Of a stretch of DNA of 64,000 bases, positions 8,856-17,734 are shown piece by piece (within the stretch, counting starts at the first letter, position 1; every line of letters starts with the position of its first letter). This stretch comes from Nonomuraea fuscirosea. Its GTDB lineage: Bacteria; Actinomycetota; Actinomycetes; Streptosporangiales; Streptosporangiaceae. The notes under the pieces are model-generated. The model was given only the letters and a program-made list of their open reading frames with translations, had not been told where the DNA came from and searched no databases. Both the position numbers and the translations under genes were made by a program. The DNA lies in assembly GCF_003001935.1 (NCBI RefSeq), contig NZ_PVNG01000031.1, positions 62,001-126,000 on the forward strand, written 5' to 3'.

Positions 8856-10214
8856 TCACATGTCCGCGATGAGCTTGTCCACCCGCTCGTCCACGCTCCG
8901 GAACGGGTCCTTGCACAGCACGGTCCGCTGCGCCTGATCGTTCAGCTTCAGGTGGACCCAGTCCACGGTGAAGTCGCGCCGCTTCTCCTGCGCCTTGCGG
9001 ATGAACTCTCCCCGCAGCCGCGCCCGTGTGGTCTGCGGCGGCACCGACTTCGCCTCGAAGATCTTGATGTCGGCGGCCACCCGCTCCACGGCCCCGCGCC
9101 GCTGCAGCAGGTAGAACAGCCCCCGATTGCGATGCACGTCATGGTAGGCCAGGTCGAGCTGCGACACTCGCGGAGACGACAGCGGCAGATCGTACTTCTT
9201 GCGATAACGCTCGATCAGCTGGTACTTGATGACCCAGTCGATCTCGCGGGACACCAGCCCCAGGTCACCGGTCTCCACCGCGCGCAAAGTGCGTTCCCAC
9301 AGGTCCAGCACCCGGTGGGTGATCGGGTCGCCGCCGTGCCGGTCCACGAAGTCCATCGCCTTGCCCAGGTAGTCCTGCTGGATCTCCAGGGCCGACGCCT
9401 CCCGTCCGTTCGCCAGCCGGACCCGCCGCCGCCCGGTCATGTCGTGGGAGACCTCACGGATCGCCCGGATCGGGTTCTCCAGGCTCAGGTCGCGCATCAC
9501 GACCCCGGCCTCGACCATGCGCAGCACCAGGTCGGTCGCGCCGACCTTGAGCAGCATCGTGGCCTCGCTCATGTTCGCGTCGCCGACGATCACGTGCAGG
9601 CGGCGGAACCGTTCTGCGTCGCCGTGCGGCTCGTCGCGGGTGTTGATGATCGGCCGGGACCGGGTGGTCGCGGACGACACGCTCTCCCAGATGTGCTCGG
9701 CGCGCTGCGACACGCAGTAGACGGCGCCGCGCGGCGTCTGCAGCACCTTGCCCGCCCCGCAGATGAGCTGCCGGGTGACCAGGAACGGGATCAGCACGTC
9801 GGCCAGCGCCCCGAACTCGCCGTGCCGGCCCACACAGTAGTTCTCGTGGCAGCCGTACGAGTTGCCGGCCGAGTCGGTGTTGTTCTTGAACAGGTAGACC
9901 TCGCCGGAGATGCCCTCCTCGCGCAGCCGCCTCTCGGCGTCCACCCGCAGGCCCTCCAGGATGCGTTCCCCCGCCTTGTCGTGCGTGACCAGCTCGACCA
10001 GGTTGTCGCACTCGGGGGTGGCGTACTCGGGGTGACTGCCGACGTCCAGGTAGAGGCGGGCGCCGTTACGCAGGAACACGTTGCTCGACCGGCCCCAGGA
10101 CACGACCCCACGAAACAGGTATCGGGCCACCTCGTCCGGGGACAGCCTGCGCTGGCCGCGGAACGTGCAGGTGACGCCGTATTCGGTCTCCACGCCAAAG
10201 ATGCGCCGATCCAT
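8856..10214 (-). CDS. pafA: Pup-protein ligase PafA
   Basis: A 452-aa protein beginning MDRRIFGVETEYGVTCTFRG, the classic PafA/Dop N-terminus in which the ETEYG Glu helps bind Mg-ATP. The segment ARLYLDVGSHPEYATPECD holds the conserved catalytic Asp and the HPEYATPE motif. The full length matches PafA. It attaches the prokaryotic ubiquitin-like protein Pup to target lysines, marking them for the actinobacterial proteasome. A GTG at 10217 is an alternative start; the ATG at 10214 fits the family. In relatives pafA often lies close to dop-pup-prcBA. None of these is in this window, and the flanking genes are decayed. Confidence 0.97.
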   Translation of the reverse strand: MDRRIFGVETEYGVTCTFRGQRRLSPDEVARYLFRGVVSWGRSSNVFLRNGARLYLDVGSHPEYATPECDNLVELVTHDKAGERILEGLRVDAERRLREEGISGEVYLFKNNTDSAGNSYGCHENYCVGRHGEFGALADVLIPFLVTRQLICGAGKVLQTPRGAVYCVSQRAEHIWESVSSATTRSRPIINTRDEPHGDAERFRRLHVIVGDANMSEATMLLKVGATDLVLRMVEAGVVMRDLSLENPIRAIREVSHDMTGRRRVRLANGREASALEIQQDYLGKAMDFVDRHGGDPITHRVLDLWERTLRAVETGDLGLVSREIDWVIKYQLIERYRKKYDLPLSSPRVSQLDLAYHDVHRNRGLFYLLQRRGAVERVAADIKIFEAKSVPPQTTRARLRGEFIRKAQEKRRDFTVDWVHLKLNDQAQRTVLCKDPFRSVDERVDKLIADM

Positions 10215-10282
10215 CACCTCACACTACTCTGATCCGTCCCGCGCCGCCGTGGGGATGATCTTGGATGGGGTACGGGTGCCGT

Positions 10283-11012
10283 TCACCTGGCCGCAGGCGA
10301 TGAGCGACGTCGTGCGACGCGCAGCACAGCGGCGCCGCACAGGTACAAGAGCACCCCCGCGCCAAGGGAGCCCGGTCGGGCCGTGGTAGCCGGGGCCGGC
10401 CACGGCGACGAGGAGCAGCCCGGCCACCACGGCGACCGATCCGCCTACGGTCGCGCCGTCACGCCACAGATCGCGTTCGACGGAACGCGGCCTTGTCCCG
10501 CGCAGTTCGATCCGCGCGAAGAGCGCGACCAGGACAACGAGGGCGAGGATGCAAACCGCTATCCACGGCGCCCGCCACAGCACCCACGCCGCGGACTGCG
10601 GCGGCGGCTGCCGCAGCACCCCGGTCGGATACAGCAGTGCGGCCGCGATCGCCGCCGCCGTCATGTGCCAGAGGAACACGGTCAGGATGACCGCGTTGAC
10701 TGCGACGACCACGCGCCACGGGCCGGTCCGGCGAAGCCACCGGTTGGCCGCGGGTGTGAGAGCCAGGATCAAGGCGATCTGCGTGATGGCGAGCGCCAGG
10801 GTCGGCGGAGCCGTGTTGTGCCCGACCATGGCGACCGGGTACGGGCCCACCACGGTCAGCCCGACCAGTTGGCTGTTCACCCCGGCCGCCATCGCGGCCA
10901 GTGACACCAGCGGCAGCACCAGGAACAGGGCGGTCGCCGGCCGGAGCAGCCGGTCGGTCCGCTTCAGCACCCAGCCGACGCCGTCACCTCCGGAGGCGCG
11001 GTGCGAGGCCAT
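10283..11012 (-). pseudogene. Decayed acyltransferase-3-like membrane protein
   Basis: The reading from about 11012 gives WVLKRTDRLLRPATALFLV, then jumps directly to the second half of an acyltransferase-3-type protein (GPYPVAMVGHNTAPPTLALA, VAVNAVILTVFLWHMTAAAI). The central membrane region of about 100 residues expected in the family is missing. Near 10365-10375 the C-terminus shifts frame: the original tail GVLLYLCGAAVLRVARRRSS, ending at a TGA at 10283-10285, lies in another frame, while the open frame runs on to 10224 with unrelated sequence. Internal deletion plus frameshift argue for a dead gene. The upstream end is uncertain because the open frame continues to 11123. Confidence 0.6.
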
Positions 11013-11167
11013 CGAGGCTCGCGGCTGTCCGGCGTACGTGCCGCCAGGTCGCGCACCAGCGCCGCCAACCCCCGCATGACTGCAACCCTCGCCCACCTGG
11101 ATCATCGCGCGACACTTCGCCACCGAAGCGGAGGCACTGTTGACCCTGTCCCCCTGACCTGCGGTTT

Positions 11168-11776
11168 CTAACCGCGGTCGGCGCCCGGCGGGCGGGGCAG
11201 TACGGCGAGGGCCGTCGCGGCTATGCCGGTCAGCGTCTCCTCGCTCGCTCCCGCCTTGCCCAGCGCCTCGATGCCGCGCAGGACGGCGAGCACCAGCGCG
11301 GCCAGCCTTCCCGGATCCGCGTCCGCGTCGATGTCGCCGTTGCGCTGGCAGGCGGCGATGTCGTCCTCCAGCAACGCCCGCAGTGCCTCGATGGTGGTGT
11401 GTGCCCGCTGTGCCACTGTTTCGTCGTGTTCGGCCAGTTCGGCGGTGCCCTTGGCCAGCAGGCAGCCGCGGCGGGCGGTGTCCGCGGCGGTCGCGGCCGC
11501 CACCGCGTGCACGTGGGCGGACAGCCGCGCGTAGGCGTCCGCGTCACCGCCGCACAACTGCTTGCTCACACCGTCGACGACGGCACCGCAGTAGTCGTCG
11601 AACACGCGGTGGAACAGCTCCTGCTTCCCGCCGAACGCCCCGTACAGGCTGCCCTTGCCGAGCCCCGTCGCCTCGGCGATGTCGTCCATGCGGGTGGCGG
11701 CGTACCCGCCCGACCAGAACCGCTCCCGAGCGGTGTCCAGCACCTGCTGCTCGTCGAACTTCCTGGGACGCGCCAT
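11168..11776 (-). CDS. TetR/AcrR-family regulator
   Basis: A 202-aa TetR-type repressor. MARPRKFDEQQVLDTARERF is followed by the helix-turn-helix (DDIAEATGLGKGSLYGAFGG), and the all-helical ligand domain contains RRGCLLAKGTAELAEHD, common in the subfamily controlling oxidoreductases. A start two codons upstream (11782) is possible. It is divergent from the short-chain dehydrogenase at 11864. The 29-base palindrome between them is its likely operator, so it probably represses both itself and the dehydrogenase until an unknown ligand binds. Confidence 0.9.
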   Translation of the reverse strand: MARPRKFDEQQVLDTARERFWSGGYAATRMDDIAEATGLGKGSLYGAFGGKQELFHRVFDDYCGAVVDGVSKQLCGGDADAYARLSAHVHAVAAATAADTARRGCLLAKGTAELAEHDETVAQRAHTTIEALRALLEDDIAACQRNGDIDADADPGRLAALVLAVLRGIEALGKAGASEETLTGIAATALAVLPRPPGADRG

Positions 11777-11804
11777 GAACACAGCCTACCCATTCTTGAC
11801 TCAC

Positions 11805-11833
11805 TCGTCCAGAACGATTAGCGTTCTGGACGA
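11805..11833. promoter_or_regulatory. Perfect palindromic operator between TetR and SDR genes
   Basis: TCGTCCAGAACG at 11805-11816 and its exact reverse complement CGTTCTGGACGA at 11822-11833 flank ATTAG. It is the only obvious dyad in the 87-base divergent gap, 28 bases from the TetR start and 30 from the dehydrogenase start, as expected for a TetR site covering both promoters. Confidence 0.8.
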
Positions 11834-11863
11834 ACCAGTTAAGAACTCAGCATCGGGGGCATC

Positions 11864-12598
11864 ATGACGGACGTACTCGCCGGCAAGGTAGCGGTGGTCA
11901 CCGGAGCCAACAGCGGCATCGGGCTGGCCATCGCCAAGCAGTTCGCCGCGGAGGGAGCGCGGGTGTTCCTGACGGGCCGCCGCCAGGAGCCGCTCGACGC
12001 GGCCGTCGCCGAGATCGGACCGGCGGCCACCGGTGTGCGGGCCGACGTCTCCGTACAGACCGACCTCGACCACCTCTACTCGGTCGTACGCGAGCAGGCC
12101 GGCCGCATCGACGTGCTGATCGCCAACGCCGGCAGCGCCGTCCCGCAGCGCCTCGGTGAGATCACCGAGGAAGCCGTCGACGCCACCTTCGGCACGAACG
12201 TGAAAGGCACGATCTTCACCGTCCAGAAGGCACTGCCGCTGCTGTCGGACGGCGCCTCGATCGTCGTGATCGGATCCACCAACTCTCTGCGCGCCGGCCC
12301 TGGCCTGGAGATCTACGGCGCGTCGAAGGCGGCGGTACGCAACCTGGTGCGCAGCTGGGCACTCAGCGCGCAGGAACGGAAGTTCCGGGTGAACGTCCTG
12401 AGCCCCGGCCCGACCGAAACCCCTGGCCTGGCCGGAGCCGCAGGCCCGGAGTACCGCCGGCTCGCCTCGGTGGTGCCGCTCGGCAGAATCGCCAACCCGG
12501 ACGAGATCGCCGCCGTGGCGACGTTCCTCGCCTCGGACGCTTCCAGCTTCGTCAACGGCGCCGAATGGTTCGTCGACGGCGGCCAGGCACAGGTCTGA
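11864..12598 (+). CDS. Short-chain dehydrogenase/reductase
   Basis: A 244-aa classical SDR. The NAD(P)-binding glycine motif TGANSGIG is at 14-21, the NAG motif (IANAGS) at about 86, and the catalytic Ser with YGASKAA (Tyr and Lys) near 135-152. The C-terminus (VNGAEWFVDGGQ) is typical of this class. It reduces or oxidises a small carbonyl/alcohol substrate that the sequence does not reveal. It is divergent from a TetR gene and shares its operator. Arg-rich GRR after the second strand suggests preference for NADP(H). Confidence 0.92.
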   Translation: MTDVLAGKVAVVTGANSGIGLAIAKQFAAEGARVFLTGRRQEPLDAAVAEIGPAATGVRADVSVQTDLDHLYSVVREQAGRIDVLIANAGSAVPQRLGEITEEAVDATFGTNVKGTIFTVQKALPLLSDGASIVVIGSTNSLRAGPGLEIYGASKAAVRNLVRSWALSAQERKFRVNVLSPGPTETPGLAGAAGPEYRRLASVVPLGRIANPDEIAAVATFLASDASSFVNGAEWFVDGGQAQV

Positions 12599-12672
12599 CC
12601 GCCTGCCGGGCAACCGTTGGCGGGCTCCAGCGGGTCATAACGGGAGCCGGTACGACGGGAAGGGCACGGCTG

Positions 12673-13191
12673 ATGCGAGACAAGGCGGATTTCGTGGCAT
12701 TTGTCGAGGCGCGCTCGCCACGGCTGTTACGAACCGCGTACCTGCTCTGCCGTGATTGGACGCAGGCCGAGGACCTGCTGCAGACCGCGCTGGTACGCGT
12801 GTGGCGGGCCTGGGGCCGCGTGGGTGAGCACCCGGACGCCTACGTGTCCCGGGTCCTGGTCAACACGCATTTGTCCTGGCGGCGCCGGTTATGGCGGCGC
12901 GAGCTGCCGACAGACGCGCCGCCGGAAACCGTCGTACCGGACGACGAGATCGGCATGACCGACGAGCGGGCGGTGCTCTGGGCGGCGCTGGGCCGCCTGC
13001 CGCCCCGCCAGCGGGCGGTCCTGGTGCTGCGCTACTTCGAGGACCTGCCCGAATCCGTCGTGGCCGAGATCCTGAACTGCTCCATCGGCACTGTCAAAAG
13101 CCAGAGCAGCAAGGCGCTGGCCAAGTTGCGCATCGACCCCGAGGTCGCGCCGACGGCGGTGGCGTCCCGTACGGAAGGAGAGCGGCGATGA
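12673..13191 (+). CDS. SigE-family ECF RNA polymerase sigma factor
   Basis: A 172-aa ECF sigma factor starting MRDKADFVAFVEARSPRLLR. Region 2 (LLCRDWTQAEDLLQTALVRV) and region 4 (LPPRQRAVLVLRYFEDLPES, then VAEILNCSIGTVKSQSSKAL) are both complete. The ATG at 12673 is preferred to an upstream GTG because the homology begins there and a GGAAGGG lies upstream. Its TGA overlaps the ATG of the next gene (ATGA), so the two are translationally coupled and likely act as a regulator pair. Confidence 0.9.
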   Translation: MRDKADFVAFVEARSPRLLRTAYLLCRDWTQAEDLLQTALVRVWRAWGRVGEHPDAYVSRVLVNTHLSWRRRLWRRELPTDAPPETVVPDDEIGMTDERAVLWAALGRLPPRQRAVLVLRYFEDLPESVVAEILNCSIGTVKSQSSKALAKLRIDPEVAPTAVASRTEGERR

Positions 13192-14243
13192 CGCCGGCCC
13201 TGCGCAAGCTGCGTGATCTGTTCGACGACATGAGCGCCGACGTGCCGGACAACCATCGGCGCATCGCCCAGCTCGAACGGCGCATCCGCGACGACAACCG
13301 CCGCCGCGCCTTCGCTGTGACAGGGGTGACCCTGCTCACCGCCGCCGGCGTCCTCATCCCCGCGTTCCTCCTTCCCGGTTCGGCCGTCCCGCCACGCGAG
13401 ACGACGACGGCCGTCCAGCCGGCGGCCGAGCTGCCGCCCCGGTTCACCTCGGGCGACGGCTCCGCCTACCGCCGTCTGGCCTCGGCCACGCTCAAGGCGA
13501 AGTCGAAGGGAGAGAAGAAGGCGTCGCTCACGGTCCCGGTCTCGGGCAAGCCGTTGGAGGTGGCCGCGCTGTGCCCAGAGGGCAACCCCGCCGACCTGGC
13601 GAGACCGCGGGTCATCGTGAACGGCGAGCCGTCCAGCAACGGGTTCCAGCAGTGCCTGACCAGGCAGGGAACGGGGATGGTCCTGGGCTCGGTCAGCGCG
13701 CCCAAGGGGGCCGAGCAGGTCACGATCACGTTCGACATCACCGATGGGGGCTGCGTCCCTAAGAAGGACGAAGCATGCCCGACCCGCACATTCTTACAGC
13801 CCACCGACTGGCCCTTGGCGGTCTACGAGTACACGCCGCCGGCCCGGCCGGTCGAACCGGACCCGGTCGAGGCCTTTCCCGCCAGACGGGAGACCCTCAA
13901 GCTGGCCGGCCAGGCGTCGGGGGTGTGGCCGCGCAAGTCGTCCTTCGCGCTGACGGTCACGAGTCCGGGCGGCTACTTCGGCATCGATCACCTCTGTACG
14001 GGCGATCTGGCGGATCGGCTCTCCATCTCGTACCGGATCGGCGACGAACCCTCCCAAGGGGAACGGGTCTGCGGTCACCGGACTCTGGACGACACGAACG
14101 CGCTGCTGTGGAGCGAGAAGGTCCCCAAGGGCACGAAGATCACCATCTCGGGCAAGGTACGGATGCGCGGAGGCCACCCCAACCGCCAGACCCGCTGGTC
14201 GGTGGGGGTGTATTCGAGCAAGATAGTCAAGCTCGTACGGTGA
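13188..14243 (+). CDS. Membrane-anchored protein coupled to the sigma factor
   Basis: A 351-aa protein. The first 45 residues are cytoplasmic and charged (MTPALRKLRDLFDDMSADVP, RRIRDDNRRR), followed by one membrane helix at about 46-65 (AVTGVTLLTAAGVLIPAFLL) and a long exported domain with paired cysteines (CPEGN, CLTRQ, CVPKKDEACP, CTGDLADR, CGHRT). I do not recognise the exported domain. ATGA overlap with the sigma gene and the N-in/C-out layout fit an anti-sigma or sensor role, but no zinc-binding anti-sigma motif is present, so the role is inferred from context only. Confidence 0.75.
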   Translation: MTPALRKLRDLFDDMSADVPDNHRRIAQLERRIRDDNRRRAFAVTGVTLLTAAGVLIPAFLLPGSAVPPRETTTAVQPAAELPPRFTSGDGSAYRRLASATLKAKSKGEKKASLTVPVSGKPLEVAALCPEGNPADLARPRVIVNGEPSSNGFQQCLTRQGTGMVLGSVSAPKGAEQVTITFDITDGGCVPKKDEACPTRTFLQPTDWPLAVYEYTPPARPVEPDPVEAFPARRETLKLAGQASGVWPRKSSFALTVTSPGGYFGIDHLCTGDLADRLSISYRIGDEPSQGERVCGHRTLDDTNALLWSEKVPKGTKITISGKVRMRGGHPNRQTRWSVGVYSSKIVKLVR

Positions 14244-14270
14244 GCCCCCGCACCCAGCAGCCGCACGCGA

Positions 14271-14290
14271 CGGCCCGCCGTGGCGGGCCG
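14271..14290. terminator. Bidirectional terminator hairpin
   Basis: CGGCCCGCC at 14271-14279 pairs with GGCGGGCCG at 14282-14290 around a 2-base loop. It lies 28 bases after the stop of the membrane-protein gene and 17 bases before the end of the convergent metallopeptidase gene. Confidence 0.7.
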
Positions 14291-14306
14291 AGGCGCCCGG
14301 TGTCGC

Positions 14307-15173
14307 CTATCCGATGCTCTTCCGCGGGGCAGTCCACGTGTTGCAGGAGTCGAGTCGCCCGCTACCGAACCCACGATCCAGCCACGCCCCGTACGCCTTG
14401 AGGTCCTTCTCCCTCTTGTACATCACCATGAATTCGGACCATGACGGCAAGGTGGCGCGGGTCGCTCGCAGCGCGACCGCGGCGAAGCAGCCCGCCTGGT
14501 CCTCGTTCCTGTTCTCGGCCAGCGCCTCCTCGTCCTTGTTCGCCGCATCGGCCTGGACCTCACTCAGGTATTCCAGAATGCCGGCCAGGTGCTGGATGTA
14601 ATGAGCGTGCTCGTGGGCGACGAGATGCGCGGCCCACATCCCGTTCCAGGAACCCCAGGTGTCGGGCTCGGCGAGTACGTAATACGTCTTGTTGGCCGGG
14701 CAGTAGGTGCCGTGTGCGCCTGGTGCGGGCATCTTCCCAGCACAGGCTTTGACGCTGATCCGCGCCTTCAGAAATCGACGCTCAGGCGCTTTGTAGGTCT
14801 TACGCATCTTGGCGAACTGCTTCGCCCATATCCGATCGAGGCAGCCACTCATGCTCTTCATGTAGCGTCGCATCGAGTCCCAATCGTCATCCCGCAGACG
14901 GGGTAACTCGCACTTCGTACTGGCGATACGAGACGTCCGGTAGAGCGGATTTCTTGGCCCCGCGTCTTCCGGAGAAACTGAGAACTCAGCGTGCACGACC
15001 GGTTTCCTGGCCGCCATCTGGAGGCTCGGCGGCCGTTCCTCCGTCGGAGTACAACCGAGCAGACCGCCCAACGTAACAAGCAGAACCAAGCCGCTGATGG
15101 GCTGCCGTAGCGATGTTGTGGCCTTCGGCGATGCCGAATGGAGTCGCCTGCCCGTTTGATCCCTTGATTTCAC
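14307..15173 (-). CDS. Neutral zinc metallopeptidase-like lipoprotein
   Basis: About 288 aa. A hydrophobic stretch ending in the lipobox LLGC suggests a lipid-anchored exported protein. The catalytic site is HEHAH (HExxH zinc motif) in VAHEHAHYIQHLAGI, followed 11 residues on by SEVQADAANK, whose Glu and Asp fit the third ligand of the YpfJ/neutral zinc metallopeptidase family. Cysteines (CELPRL, CLDRI, KACAGK, YCPANK, GCFAA, SCNTW) probably form disulfides. The start is uncertain: the GTG at 15173 is chosen because it leaves a normal lipoprotein signal, but the open frame reaches 15314 and no strong ribosome site is visible. Confidence 0.75.
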   Translation of the reverse strand: MKSRDQTGRRLHSASPKATTSLRQPISGLVLLVTLGGLLGCTPTEERPPSLQMAARKPVVHAEFSVSPEDAGPRNPLYRTSRIASTKCELPRLRDDDWDSMRRYMKSMSGCLDRIWAKQFAKMRKTYKAPERRFLKARISVKACAGKMPAPGAHGTYCPANKTYYVLAEPDTWGSWNGMWAAHLVAHEHAHYIQHLAGILEYLSEVQADAANKDEEALAENRNEDQAGCFAAVALRATRATLPSWSEFMVMYKREKDLKAYGAWLDRGFGSGRLDSCNTWTAPRKSIG

Positions 15174-15459
15174 GAGAAGACATGATCCGGCATCGCGACC
15201 TACAACGAGGAGAAACTCTCCGTCACATTCAGGCCACAGCGCAGGTCTGAGAATCCAGTATCGGAAGCACAGCATCCGGCCAGACCGACGAACGACTACT
15301 GTCACATTCGCCACGGCATCGTTCTGACCAGGTTATCTCGAAACGACTCAGCGAGACCCGAGCCGCAGCGAAGCCCCCGGAGACCCCGCAGAAGCATGGG
15401 TGCGACTGCCCGCTACGCCGCCTGCCACCCCGCCCCGATCCGCTTCGCCCAAGACCATG

Positions 15460-15494
15460 ACATCCGTAAGATGTGTGACCCACGTATCGGATGT
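15460..15494. promoter_or_regulatory. Inverted repeat upstream of the serine hydrolase
   Basis: ACATCCG at 15460-15466 and CGGATGT at 15488-15494 are perfect 7-bp arms separated by 21 bases, ending 16 bases before the GTG start at 15511. This could be an operator. It is weak by itself. Confidence 0.3.
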
Positions 15495-15510
15495 GACCTA
15501 AGGGGCATAA

Positions 15511-16746
15511 GTGACCGGCCTTTCCCGCAGAGCCCTTCTCGCGGCAGCACCGGCGACGCTGATCGCCGCGCGACCGGCCCAGGCGGCGCCACCAACCCCT
15601 GTCGTACGCACGTCGGGCACCGCACCGACGCAGCTGGCGGGATACGACAACGCGGTCAAGAAGTTCGTCCTGGACCGCCGGATCAGGGCCGCCCAGCTGG
15701 CCATCATGAAGAGCGGCAAGATCCTGCTCGCACGCGGTTACACCTACGACGACTACTCCAGGGCGCCGGTCGTACCCTCCCCGACGTCGCTGTTCCGCAT
15801 CGCCAGCCTGAGCAAGAACATCACCTCGGCCGCCATCATGCGCCTCGTGCAGGACGGCAAACTGAGTCTGTCGGCCAAGGTCACCCAGCTGCTCGGCCTC
15901 ACCCCGGCCGACGCCCGGATGGAGCAGGTCACCGTACTCCGCCTCATGCAGCACCTCGGCGGCTGGGACCGCGACGTCTCCAAGGACCAGCTCTGGCTCG
16001 ACCACACCATCTCGGCCGCGCTCGACGTACCGCTGCCGATCGGGCACGACGACATCATCCGGTACGCCACCGCCCGCCCCCTCGACCACGCCCCGGGCAC
16101 CAAGATGGTCTACAGCAACTACGGCTACCTCCTGCTCGGTCGCATCATCGAAAAGGCCTCGGGGCAGCCCTACGAGACGTACATCAAGACCAAGCTGCTC
16201 AAACCACTCGGCATCACCCGCATGCGACTCGGCGCAAGCCTCAGGAGCGACGCCGCACCCGGCGAAGTCGCCTACGAGTCCCAGTACACGAACAAGACAG
16301 TCCTGGACACTTCCGGCACCACCGTCCCGTACCCCTACGGCGGCTTCAACATGCCCAACCAGGACGCCAACGGCGGCTGGCTGGCCTCCGCCGTGGACCT
16401 GGTCCGCTGGACCCTCGCCTTCGACCGGCCGGGCACCGTGCTCAGCTCGGCCTCGATCGCCAAACTGGTGGCCAAGCCGGAGACCGGCGTCAACGAGTAC
16501 GGCTCCTGGTACGGCGGCGGCTGGTGGTGCCGCCAGGTGACCGGCCACCTCAACACCTGGCACAACGGCTCGATGCCGGGCACGTTCACCTACCTCGCCC
16601 GGCTCCAGAACGGCTTCAGCTACGCCGTCCTGTTCAACCGGCGCGAGGAGAGCGGCACGCTCGACTACGACACGATCGACGACGACATGAACAAGGTGAA
16701 GGTGTCCTCCTGGCCCACCACCGACCTCACCTCGAAATACTTCTGA
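15511..16746 (+). CDS. Exported serine hydrolase (beta-lactamase/class C-like)
   Basis: A 411-aa protein beginning with a GTG. SRRALLAAAPATLIAARPAQ is a Tat-type signal. The catalytic SxxK is SLSK (about residue 105) within LFRIASLSKNITSAA, and the Tyr motif is YSNYGY in KMVYSNYGYLLLG. A late WHNGSMPG fits the HxG-type third motif. The fold hydrolyses amide or ester bonds (beta-lactamase, D-aminopeptidase or esterase-like); the exact substrate is not evident. It is a clear relative of the C-terminal half of the protein at 45842-47749. Confidence 0.88.
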   Translation: MTGLSRRALLAAAPATLIAARPAQAAPPTPVVRTSGTAPTQLAGYDNAVKKFVLDRRIRAAQLAIMKSGKILLARGYTYDDYSRAPVVPSPTSLFRIASLSKNITSAAIMRLVQDGKLSLSAKVTQLLGLTPADARMEQVTVLRLMQHLGGWDRDVSKDQLWLDHTISAALDVPLPIGHDDIIRYATARPLDHAPGTKMVYSNYGYLLLGRIIEKASGQPYETYIKTKLLKPLGITRMRLGASLRSDAAPGEVAYESQYTNKTVLDTSGTTVPYPYGGFNMPNQDANGGWLASAVDLVRWTLAFDRPGTVLSSASIAKLVAKPETGVNEYGSWYGGGWWCRQVTGHLNTWHNGSMPGTFTYLARLQNGFSYAVLFNRREESGTLDYDTIDDDMNKVKVSSWPTTDLTSKYF

Positions 16747-16958
16747 CCTGAGCAACCCGTCCCGGCGGATATGCCGTCATGCCGTCTGCATCCGCCGGGA
16801 CCGCGCCGGACGAATCTGCACGAACACCGGATTGCGAACCGCAGGCACTGCCCCTGCCCCAGCGCGGGCACCCGTCGCCCATAGCGCTGTCCCACGCGCG
16901 GACCGTCTTCCTGCGCGCCGATCCGATACGAACAGTGATCGCATGGATACTGGATGCC

Positions 16959-17567
16959 ATGCGCGTCGACTTCGATCCCGCAGCGGTAGGCCCAACGGCT
17001 TTCTACCGGTTCCTGACATCGGTCGTTGTTCCCCGCCCGATCGCCTGGGTCTCCACCATCACCCCCGATGGAGCGGTGGAGAACCTCGCCCCGCATTCGT
17101 TTTTCAGCATCGCCAGTACCGACCCGCCGATCGTGCAGTTCACGTCGATCGGCCGCAAGGACTCGCTGCGCAACGTCGAGGACACCGGCGAGTTCGTGGT
17201 CAACTTCTCCCCCGAGCCGATGCTGCACCTGATCCGCGACACTGCCACCGACTTTCCCCGGACCGTCAGCGAGTTCAACACCGCCGGCATCGAGCGGGAA
17301 CCCAGCCGCTGCGTGCGGCCCTCCCGTGTGGCCGCCGCTCCCGTCGTCCTGGAATGCCGTTCCCACACCACCTTGCGCATGGGAAACTCCACCCTTGTGT
17401 TCGGCCGGGTCTTTTTCGCGGCGGTGCACGAGGAGTACCTCCTCAACGGCCGCCCCGACGCCGGGCGGCTACGGCCGCTAACCAAGCTCGGCGGTGACGA
17501 GTGGGGCACGCTGGGCGAAATCCTGCACCTGAACCGCATCCCTTACGAGGAGCCTCAACCCGACTGA
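16959..17567 (+). CDS. Flavin reductase-like FMN-binding protein
   Basis: A 202-aa protein starting MRVDFDPAAVGPTAFYRFLT. The segments VVVPRPIAWVSTI, NLAPHSFFSIASTDPPIVQF and KDSLRNVEDTGEFVVNF are diagnostic of the flavin-reductase-like split-barrel family, which binds FMN and often acts as a flavin reductase or unknown oxidoreductase. The open frame extends to 16779 but homology-like sequence begins at 16959; a GTG at 16935 is another option and no ribosome site decides. It follows the serine hydrolase by 212 bases and may be separately transcribed. Confidence 0.88.
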   Translation: MRVDFDPAAVGPTAFYRFLTSVVVPRPIAWVSTITPDGAVENLAPHSFFSIASTDPPIVQFTSIGRKDSLRNVEDTGEFVVNFSPEPMLHLIRDTATDFPRTVSEFNTAGIEREPSRCVRPSRVAAAPVVLECRSHTTLRMGNSTLVFGRVFFAAVHEEYLLNGRPDAGRLRPLTKLGGDEWGTLGEILHLNRIPYEEPQPD

Positions 17568-17696
17568 CCCAGGCCGAGCGCCGCCCAGGCGGGACGTAGC
17601 CGTAACGCCAGGCGAAGATGCTGTCGGTGCCGTGGCCGGTCTCGACCAGACAAAGGCCGTCGTTCGTCAGGCGATGAAAGGGGCGATCTTTCAGAA

Positions 17697-17728
17697 AGGC
17701 CTGGTCTGAACGGTTTCAGACCAGGCCT
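17697..17728 (-). terminator. Strong hairpin terminator
   Basis: Perfect 13-bp arms AGGCCTGGTCTGA (17697-17709) and TCAGACCAGGCCT (17716-17728) with a 6-base loop. On the minus strand the stem is followed by TTTCT, so it most likely ends the 17735-18046 gene. Confidence 0.85.
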
Positions 17729-17734
17729 ATGTGT

